64,000 nucleotides of DNA from Roseobacter ponti (lineage in GTDB: Bacteria > Pseudomonadota > Alphaproteobacteria > Rhodobacterales > Rhodobacteraceae): positions 1,922,001 to 1,986,000 of the forward strand of contig NZ_CP048788.1 of assembly GCF_012932215.1 (NCBI RefSeq), given 5' to 3'. Made by a program: the position numbers and the translations under genes. This document shows, piece by piece, positions 58,091 through 64,000 of this stretch (position 1 is the first letter of the stretch; every line of letters starts with the position of its first letter). The notes beneath the pieces were generated by a model. The model was not told the origin of the DNA. It saw only the letters and a program-made list of their open reading frames with translations, and made no database searches.

Positions 58091-60181
58091 ATGCCAAAGC
58101 CAGAGTACAGCGGTCCCATTCTGGAGATCGACAAGCTTTCCATTTCATTCTTTACGCGGCTGCGGGAAATTCCGGCGGTTATGGATTTTTCCGTGGTGGT
58201 TCAGCCTGGCGAGGCCGTGGGTCTTGTTGGCGAATCCGGCTGCGGTAAATCGACGGTGGCGCTTGGGGTCATGCAGGATCTGGGCAAGAACGGCCGGGTC
58301 GTGGGGGGCTCGATTCATTTCAAGGGCCGCGATCTGGGGGCGATGAGTGACGAGGAGTTGCGCGACATCCGCGGCTCTGAGATTGCGATGATCTACCAGG
58401 AGCCGATGGCCTCTCTGAACCCGGCGATGAAGATCGGCAAGCAGCTGATGGAAGTGCCGATGATCCACGCGGGCGCTTCTGAAAAAGAGGCCTATGAGCG
58501 CGCGTTGCAGGTTGTCACAGATGTGAAACTGCCGGATCCGAAGCGGATTTTGAATGCCTTCCCGCACCAGCTTTCCGGCGGGCAGCAGCAGCGGATCGTC
58601 ATTGCGATGGCGCTGATGTCTGAGCCATCGCTGCTTATCCTCGATGAACCGACGACGGCGCTTGATGTGACCGTTGAGGCGGCGATTGTGGAACTGGTTA
58701 AGGATCTGGGGCGCAAATACGGCACCTCGATGCTTTTTATCAGCCACAACCTGGGACTGGTTCTGGAGACCTGTGACCGGATCTGTGTGATGTATTCGGG
58801 TGAGGCGGTGGAGCGCGGCTCCATCGAGGATGTCTTTGACAAGATGCAGCATCCCTATACGCAGGCGCTCTTCCGGTCGATCCCGCTGCCGGGGGCCGAC
58901 AAGAACGCGCGCCCGCTGGTCGCCATTCCGGGCAACTTCCCCCTGCCCCATGAACGTCCCCCGGGATGTAATTTCGGTCCGCGCTGCGACTACTTTGAGG
59001 CTGGCCGCTGTGATCAGGGTCAGATCCTGATGGAGAGCGTGCCCGGCAACGACCGGCATGCGACGCGTTGTTTGAAGTTTCAGGAAATCGACTGGGACGC
59101 GCCGATGGAACTTGCCGAGGTCAAAACCAAGGGCGAAATCGGCGATGTTGTCCTGAAGATGGATAACCTCAAAAAATATTATGAGGTAGCTGCCAATGCG
59201 ATATTTGGCGGCGGCGACAGGAAGGTTGTCAAAGCCAATGAGACGCTGAGTTTTGAGGCCCGCGAATCCGAGACGCTGGCGATTGTCGGAGAGTCGGGTT
59301 GTGGTAAATCCACCTTTGCCAAGGTGCTGATGGGGCTCGAGACGGCGACCGAAGGAGAGATCCTGCTGGATAACCGTTCAATCGGAAATACACCGATTGA
59401 GGAACGTGACACCAAAACGATTTCCGAAGTGCAGATGGTGTTTCAGAACCCCTTTGACACGCTGAACCCGTCGATGACCGTCGGGCGCCAGATTATCCGC
59501 GCGCTGGAGATCTTTGGCATCGGGGAGAACGAAAAGGACCGCACGCAGCGGATGCTTAAGCTGCTTGATCTGGTGAAGCTGCCGCGTGAGTTTGCAACGC
59601 GCATGCCGCGCCAGCTTTCCGGCGGCCAGAAACAGCGTGTGGGCATTGCGCGGGCCTTTGCGGGGGATGCGCGGATCGTTGTGGCCGATGAGCCTGTCTC
59701 AGCGCTGGATGTGTCGGTTCAGGCGGCCGTCACGGATCTGTTGATGGAGATCCAGCGCGAACAGAAGACCACGCTTCTCTTTATCAGCCACGATCTGTCG
59801 ATTGTGCGTTATCTCAGCGACCGGGTGATGGTTATGTATCTGGGCCATGTGGTTGAGCTTGGCACCACGGATCAGGTCTTCTCGCCGCCCTATCACCCCT
59901 ATACCGAAGCGCTGCTCTCGGCGGTGCCGATCGCTGATACTTCGGTGAAGAAAAAGCATATTGTGCTCGAGGGGGATATTCCGTCGGCAATGAACCCGCC
60001 GCCGGGCTGCCCGTTCCAGACGCGTTGCCGCTGGAAATCAGAAGTGCCGGGCGGATTGTGTGAAAAAGAAGTCCCGCCTGTGCGGCGCCTGCCCGGTGAT
60101 CACCAGATCAAATGTCACCTGAGCGATGAGAAGCTCGCGGAAATGGAGCCGGTCATCGAAATCGGTGTTGCGGCGGAATAA
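58091..60181 (+). CDS. Double ABC ATPase (DppD-DppF-like fusion)
   Basis: A 696-residue cytoplasmic ATPase with two complete ABC domains, serving both permeases alone. Domain one has Walker A GESGCGKSTVAL (about 47-58), signature LSGGQQQR and Walker B LLILDEPTTALDV. Domain two starts near 345, with Walker A GESGCGKSTFAK, signature LSGGQKQR and Walker B IVVADEPVSALDV. Each ends with an oligopeptide-type C-terminal piece with Cys (PPGCNFGPRCDYF and PPGCPFQTRC). A ribosome site (AGAGGAG) precedes the start. Confidence 0.95.
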   Translation: MPKPEYSGPILEIDKLSISFFTRLREIPAVMDFSVVVQPGEAVGLVGESGCGKSTVALGVMQDLGKNGRVVGGSIHFKGRDLGAMSDEELRDIRGSEIAMIYQEPMASLNPAMKIGKQLMEVPMIHAGASEKEAYERALQVVTDVKLPDPKRILNAFPHQLSGGQQQRIVIAMALMSEPSLLILDEPTTALDVTVEAAIVELVKDLGRKYGTSMLFISHNLGLVLETCDRICVMYSGEAVERGSIEDVFDKMQHPYTQALFRSIPLPGADKNARPLVAIPGNFPLPHERPPGCNFGPRCDYFEAGRCDQGQILMESVPGNDRHATRCLKFQEIDWDAPMELAEVKTKGEIGDVVLKMDNLKKYYEVAANAIFGGGDRKVVKANETLSFEARESETLAIVGESGCGKSTFAKVLMGLETATEGEILLDNRSIGNTPIEERDTKTISEVQMVFQNPFDTLNPSMTVGRQIIRALEIFGIGENEKDRTQRMLKLLDLVKLPREFATRMPRQLSGGQKQRVGIARAFAGDARIVVADEPVSALDVSVQAAVTDLLMEIQREQKTTLLFISHDLSIVRYLSDRVMVMYLGHVVELGTTDQVFSPPYHPYTEALLSAVPIADTSVKKKHIVLEGDIPSAMNPPPGCPFQTRCRWKSEVPGGLCEKEVPPVRRLPGDHQIKCHLSDEKLAEMEPVIEIGVAAE

Positions 60182-60201
60182 GCGTCTTGCAGACGCAAAA
60201 A

Positions 60202-60233
60202 AAAGGGCCGCGTAAACAGTTACGCGGCCCTTT
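60202..60233. terminator. Bidirectional terminator between the ABC operon and the next gene
   Basis: AAAGGGCCGCGTAA (60202-60215), loop ACAG, TTACGCGGCCCTTT (60220-60233): a perfect 14-bp stem with A and T tails on both sides, between two converging genes. Confidence 0.93.
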
Positions 60234-60254
60234 CCTGTTTGATCCCTCCAGAGA

Positions 60255-60671
60255 TCAGGCGACAAGGGCGAGCATCAGCGCGCTCAGGTAGCCCAGTGAG
60301 AAAAGCGCGAATCCAGGACGCCGGGACGCGAGAATGAGTGAGGCCAGCATCAGAACGGCGGCCAGACCCAGTGATCCCATTGCCGGCCACCAGATGATCC
60401 CGCTGAGTTCGGTGCCCGGCCCCCAGGGGGAACCTTCCCACGTCAGGCCGACATTCGTCACAGCGGCCAGCAAACCCAGCAGAGCCCCGCCGCAGAGGGC
60501 GCGCAGATGCTCAAAAACCGGGTGGCGGCGACGGCGGACCATGCCCGCGGGGGTGGCGCCGGGCATGTGCGAGCTGAGTTCTCGTACCGGCACATTGCGC
60601 ACCGGGGCCGCATTTCGGTTCTGCGATTTCTGAATACGCTCAAGGCGTGCGTGAAAGTTTGCTGTTGCCAT
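60255..60671 (-). CDS. Membrane protein of unknown function, 138 residues
   Basis: From ATG 60671 the product has a basic cytoplasmic N-terminus of about 55 residues (MATANFHARLERIQKSQNRN). Three hydrophobic segments follow: LCGGALLGLLAAVTNVGL, WWPAMGSLGLAAVLMLASLIL and FALFSLGYLSALMLALVA. No family recognised. It ends at the shared terminator, and a near-CtrA box (TTAA-N7-TTGA, 60760-60774) lies about 90 bases upstream. It is alone as a transcription unit, or downstream of the lytic transglycosylase. Confidence 0.7.
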   Translation of the reverse strand: MATANFHARLERIQKSQNRNAAPVRNVPVRELSSHMPGATPAGMVRRRRHPVFEHLRALCGGALLGLLAAVTNVGLTWEGSPWGPGTELSGIIWWPAMGSLGLAAVLMLASLILASRRPGFALFSLGYLSALMLALVA

Positions 60672-60827
60672 TTTTTGGCATCTCCCTCGTTCCCTTACCT
60701 GCAATCTGACGGGGAATTCGGGCAGGACTGTGGCCCGGACTTGAGCGTAATGTGAAAGGTTAACAGAAAGTTGACCCTCTGAGGATACAACTTTCGGGAC
60801 ACGTAAAACGGGAAGAAAGTCTCGTAT

Positions 60828-61409
60828 TTACTGGCCTGTTATGACTTTAACGTAATTCCGGGTTTCCCGGTATGGTGGAATTCCGCCATATTTCTGTACC
60901 GCTGCGGGGCCCGCGTTGTAAGCCGCCAGTGCCAGACGCCAGGAGCCGAAAGTGCGGTACTGATTTGCGAGATAGCGCGCACCGCCTTCAAGGTTCTGCA
61001 GCGGATCCATCGGATCAACGCGCAGTGCCCTTGCAGTGGCCGGCATCAGCTGCGCCAGCCCGAGCGCGCCCTTGTGAGATTTTGCTTTCGGGTTCCAGTT
61101 TGATTCCTGCTGTACCAGGCGCAGAAAGAGATCTTCCGGCACCCCGTGCTTGCGCGCGGCGGATTTTGCCATCACCAGAAACGGGCCTGTATAAGGGCCC
61201 TTATAGGCCTTGTCCCATTTTGTCGGCACGTGCACGGACTGGGGTTTGAGGCGTACAGAGTTGTTGTACTGATCAGAAGCGCGGTTATCGAGCACGCTGA
61301 TCTGCGACGAGAAGAGCTTGTTGCGGCTTTTTGTCGACACGGTCTCAGCCGACAGAGCCGTTGCCCCTGTCGCCACGGTCAGTGCCAGTGCAGTGACTGT
61401 CCGCATCAT
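60828..61409 (-). CDS. Lytic transglycosylase, SLT domain
   Basis: Cuts peptidoglycan glycan strands. The 193-residue precursor has a signal peptide ([22 protein letters not shown]). The SLT domain contains the catalytic Glu in [32 protein letters not shown], then [35 protein letters not shown], a clear GEWL-fold match. Tandem ATGs at 61409 and 61406 are both possible. Its specific cell-wall role is unknown. Confidence 0.9.
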   Translation of the reverse strand: MMRTVTALALTVATGATALSAETVSTKSRNKLFSSQISVLDNRASDQYNNSVRLKPQSVHVPTKWDKAYKGPYTGPFLVMAKSAARKHGVPEDLFLRLVQQESNWNPKAKSHKGALGLAQLMPATARALRVDPMDPLQNLEGGARYLANQYRTFGSWRLALAAYNAGPAAVQKYGGIPPYRETRNYVKVITGQ

Positions 61410-61632
61410 CTCTTATAAAAACCCCGTCGCCTTAGACCCGGGGATCACTATAGGAAACCCGGTTGCGATACGCCACCCCGTCTGTGCGTGCCGGTGTTGT
61501 CCGTTTGTTGCCCCTGCGCGGGTTTATGCGTGTTCCAAAGAGGGGGCCAAGGGTATAGGTTCGACGCGATCACGCGCGACCGGATTCGGCCGGTGCGTCA
61601 GAACAAAAAGCAGTATGAGGGGGGGCACCAAT

Positions 61633-62142
61633 ATGGCCGGCTCAGTAAACAAAGTTATTCTCATCGGCAATCTGGGGCGTGACCCGGAAGTCCGCAGTTT
61701 TCAGAACGGCGGCAAGGTCTGCAACCTGCGCATCGCCACATCCGAGACATGGAAAGACCGCAACACAGGCGAGCGCAAAGAGCGCACGGAATGGCATTCG
61801 GTCGCTATTTTCCAGGAAGGTCTCGTGCGGATTGCCGAGCAGTATCTGCGCAAAGGGTCCAAAGTCTATATCGAAGGCCAGCTGCAGACCCGCAAGTGGC
61901 AGGACCAGTCCGGCCAGGACCGTTATTCCACCGAGGTTGTGTTGCAGGGCTATGGCGGCACGCTGACCATGCTTGACGGGCGCGGTGAAGGTGGCGGCGG
62001 TGGATTTGGCGGCGGCGGCGGCGGAGATCAGGGCTATGATGACCGCGGCGGCGACAGCTATGGCAGCGGCGGTGGTAGCGGTGGCGGCGGCACCTCCGGT
62101 CCGGCACCTTCGCGTGATCTGGACGATGAAATCCCGTTCTGA
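61633..62142 (+). CDS. ssb: Single-stranded DNA-binding protein
   Basis: Coats single-stranded DNA in replication and repair. The 169-residue protein has an OB fold (about 1-110: [45 protein letters not shown]). A glycine-rich linker with many GGG runs follows, ending in the acidic partner-binding tip DDEIPF. Start ATG 61633 is supported by the conserved MAGSVNKV start. The GNAT gene begins within its stop codon. Confidence 0.97.
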   Translation: MAGSVNKVILIGNLGRDPEVRSFQNGGKVCNLRIATSETWKDRNTGERKERTEWHSVAIFQEGLVRIAEQYLRKGSKVYIEGQLQTRKWQDQSGQDRYSTEVVLQGYGGTLTMLDGRGEGGGGGFGGGGGGDQGYDDRGGDSYGSGGGSGGGGTSGPAPSRDLDDEIPF

Positions 62143-62576
62143 TGATCCGGCCTGCCATACGCCTGCTGACCCGGGCGGATACTGCGGCAGCACTTGAGCT
62201 TTACACTGACCTCACCCTCGGGCCACCGGCCTGTGACCGAACGGCCTTTCACAGGGTGCTGGAACATCCCGGCACCACTGTGACCGGTGCCTTTGAGGGT
62301 GATTTTCTTGTCTCGATGGTGACACTGCACCTGCTGCCCAATGTCACCTGGGACGCACGTCCCTATGCGCTCATCGAGAATGTGGTGACGCGAAAGGACC
62401 GGCGCGGCGAGGGCTTCGGGCGGCTGACAATCGGGGCTGCGCTGGAGCGCGCCTGGGCTGCGGATGCATATAAGGTCATGCTGCTGACCGGCCAGCGCCG
62501 CGGCGCAAAAGGGTTTTACGAGGCCGTCGGATTTTCCTCAGAGGACAAGCACGCGATGGTCATCCGCCGGCCCTGA
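62142..62576 (+). CDS. GNAT-family N-acetyltransferase
   Basis: A 144-residue GCN5-related acetyltransferase. It begins IRLLTRADTAAALELYTDLTLG. The acetyl-CoA-binding motif A is VVTRKDRRGEGFGRLTIGAALERAW, and motif B follows with YKVMLLTGQRRGAKGFYEAVGF. The substrate is unknown. Its ATG shares one base with the ssb stop, so they are probably cotranscribed, though a link in function is not obvious. The convergent aroB ends 5 bases downstream. Confidence 0.9.
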   Translation: MIRPAIRLLTRADTAAALELYTDLTLGPPACDRTAFHRVLEHPGTTVTGAFEGDFLVSMVTLHLLPNVTWDARPYALIENVVTRKDRRGEGFGRLTIGAALERAWAADAYKVMLLTGQRRGAKGFYEAVGFSSEDKHAMVIRRP

Positions 62577-62581
62577 CCGCC

Positions 62582-63688
62582 TTATCGCAACGCGTCTTCG
62601 AGTACGCGCAGCACCTCTCCCGGTGGCACGTCTGCTGTAACAAAGGCCTCGCCGATGCCCCGTGCGAGGATAAACCGCAGCTTTCCCTGCACCACTTTTT
62701 TATCCTGCCCCATGAGCTCGAGCAGTGTGGCCGCATCCGGCAGATCGCCGTCGATATCCGACAGTTCGGTTTTCATGTTCATGGCACGCAGATGCGCACG
62801 TACCCGGCCGGGTGTCTCCTGCGCGCACAGACCGAGGCGCGCGGAAAGCTCAAAGGCCAGCGCGCAGCCGATGGCAACGCCCTCACCGTGCAGCAGGCGG
62901 TCAGAATACCCTGTTGCGGCCTCCAGCGCATGCCCGAAGGTGTGGCCAAGGTTCAGCAGCGCGCGGTCGCCCTGTTCGGTCTCGTCGCGGATCACGATGT
63001 CGGCCTTCATCTGCACCGACCGGCGCACGGCTTCGACGCGGGTCGGCATGTCACCCGCCGCGAGCGCGGGACCGTTCGTCTCCAGCCATTCAAAAAATCC
63101 GGCGTCACCCAGAAGCCCGTATTTTACCACCTCACCGTAGCCTGCGATGAAATCGCGTGGCGTGAGGGTGCCCAGAACGTCGGTATCCGCCAGCACCAGT
63201 GACGGCTGGTGAAAAGCGCCGATCAGGTTTTTGCCCTGGGGCGCGTTAATGCCTGTTTTACCGCCGACAGAACTGTCCACCTGGGCAAGCAGTGACGTGG
63301 GGATCTGCACAAAACGGACACCGCGGCGCAGGATAGCAGCGGCAAAGCCCGCGAGATCCCCGATAACCCCCCCGCCAAAGGCCACAACGATATCGCCGCG
63401 TTCAGTTTTCTGATCCAGAAGCCACTCGACGCACTGCTCAAGCGGTCCCCATGACTTTGTCGCCTCACCGGGCGGCAGTACGAGGGCTTCCATTTCAATG
63501 CCTTCAGCACCCAGACCGTGGCTCAGCGCATCGAGGTGCAGGCCGGACACGGTTTCGTCGCTGATCACGACGACCCGCGGGCGTTTGAGCAAGGGTGCTA
63601 TATGTGCGCCGGACTGTGCAATCAGGCCCGGGCCGATGCGCACTTCATAGGCGCGGCCCGGCAGGTCCACTCTGACGATCTCAGTCAT
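62582..63688 (-). CDS. aroB: 3-dehydroquinate synthase
   Basis: Second step of the shikimate pathway, using NAD and a metal. From ATG 63688 it has 368 residues. It has VVISDETVSGLHLDAL, the NAD-binding GDIVVAFGGGVIGDLAGFAAA, PTSLLAQVDSSVGGKTGIN and the metal site LNLGHTFGHALEAATGY. Its start overlaps aroK by 8 bases, the usual aroK-aroB pair. Confidence 0.97.
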   Translation of the reverse strand: MTEIVRVDLPGRAYEVRIGPGLIAQSGAHIAPLLKRPRVVVISDETVSGLHLDALSHGLGAEGIEMEALVLPPGEATKSWGPLEQCVEWLLDQKTERGDIVVAFGGGVIGDLAGFAAAILRRGVRFVQIPTSLLAQVDSSVGGKTGINAPQGKNLIGAFHQPSLVLADTDVLGTLTPRDFIAGYGEVVKYGLLGDAGFFEWLETNGPALAAGDMPTRVEAVRRSVQMKADIVIRDETEQGDRALLNLGHTFGHALEAATGYSDRLLHGEGVAIGCALAFELSARLGLCAQETPGRVRAHLRAMNMKTELSDIDGDLPDAATLLELMGQDKKVVQGKLRFILARGIGEAFVTADVPPGEVLRVLEDALR

Positions 63689-64000
63689 CGGTGCGCTCCA
63701 GAACATCGGGCCTTGTCAGCAGCGCGCGCGCCACCCGTGCGGCCATCGCTTCGATCGAGACCGGCGGCGCGCAGGGCACGCGAAGATCGGCCTTACTGTA
63801 TTCCGGCACCCGTTCCGCACAGAGCTTTTCCAGTGTGGTGCGCGGATCGGGCGTGCGCAGCAGTGGCCGGGTGTCGCGGTGTTTCACTCGGCTCCAGAGC
63901 AGGTCAATATCCGCATCAAGCCAGATCGCCACACCGTGCTGGCTGATCCGGGCCTGGTTTGCAGCCGACAGAAAAGCCCCGCCACCTGTCGACAGGACGC
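63681..64000 (-). CDS. aroK: Shikimate kinase, 5' part beyond window edge
   Basis: Phosphorylates shikimate. Only the C-terminal 106 residues are in the window. They include VLSTGGGAFLSAANQARI, the shikimate-binding Gly-Gly-Gly, then GVAIWLDADIDLLWSRVKHRDTRPLL with the lid region Arg residues. The Walker A motif and start lie beyond position 64000. It overlaps aroB by 8 bases, in the standard order. Confidence 0.93.
   Translation of the reverse strand, partial: VLSTGGGAFLSAANQARISQHGVAIWLDADIDLLWSRVKHRDTRPLLRTPDPRTTLEKLCAERVPEYSKADLRVPCAPPVSIEAMAARVARALLTRPDVLERTDD

Noticed and set aside
61980-62100. Glycine-rich repeat in ssb as a tandem repeat element
   Set aside because: It is the normal disordered linker of SSB, in frame and followed by the conserved DDEIPF tip.

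Overview
The window is a GC-rich stretch of chromosome from an alphaproteobacterium, almost certainly a member of the Roseobacter group (Rhodobacterales). The indicators are the dusB(nifR3)-ntrB-ntrC order, an NtrC lacking the GAFTGA loop, adjacent sciP and ctrA, paired DUF6456/DUF6477 genes, a MocR-type regulator divergent from a DUF1127 gene, and a secreted protein with a VPLPA-CTERM-like tail. I did not assign a genus. I saw no rRNA, tRNA, CRISPR array, prophage or insertion sequence. Coding density and apparent base composition are uniform, so this reads as core chromosome and not as an island.

Layout, left to right. Positions 1-3409 (minus) carry the nitrogen-control operon dusB-ntrB-ntrC, with ntrC cut by the left edge. 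Positions 3592-5689 (plus) carry the tightly overlapped run ispD-ispF-pgpA-cinA (isoprenoid precursors, phosphatidylglycerol, pyridine nucleotide repair). Then come ratA (minus), hpt, a 55-residue membrane peptide, cytochrome c' and a diheme cytochrome c. Next are lipA and a methyltransferase (minus), the DUF6456/DUF6477 pair, an MttB-family methyltransferase, guaA, two EamA transporters around a FadL-type porin, a P-loop ATPase, a MetA-family homoserine acyltransferase, an alpha/beta hydrolase, ppk2 and a TetR regulator. After the VPLPA-CTERM protein come rplM-rpsI.

From 25.3 to 34.5 kb lie the MocR/DUF1127 divergon with dense operator-like repeats, an NTF2-like protein, an AIG2-like protein, a PaaI thioesterase, trmFO, a methyltransferase, gluQ, hisI, an IscU-like scaffold, a soluble chemoreceptor and a 42-residue membrane peptide. 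From 34.5 to 41.3 kb lie ligA-recG, ctrA, sciP and mnmA. From 41.4 to 53.6 kb (all minus) runs the envelope cluster pyrH-frr-uppS-cdsA-dxr-rseP-(43-residue membrane peptide)-bamA-skp-fabZ-lpxA-lpxI-lpxB. It links membrane lipid, undecaprenyl, outer-membrane protein and lipid A synthesis, but lacks lpxD.

From 53.7 kb to the end: miaA, an AraC regulator, a peptide-type ABC transporter operon (two permeases and a double ATPase, with no substrate-binding protein), a membrane protein, a lytic transglycosylase, ssb, an acetyltransferase, aroB and a truncated aroK.

Most of the window is well-understood housekeeping. I did not find a clearly new multi-gene system. The observations most worth checking are regulatory or very small: the MocR/DUF1127 operator array, the ctrA upstream palindrome with a CtrA-like box, the multi-hairpin region upstream of trmFO, three short membrane-peptide genes, and the orphan ABC operon.
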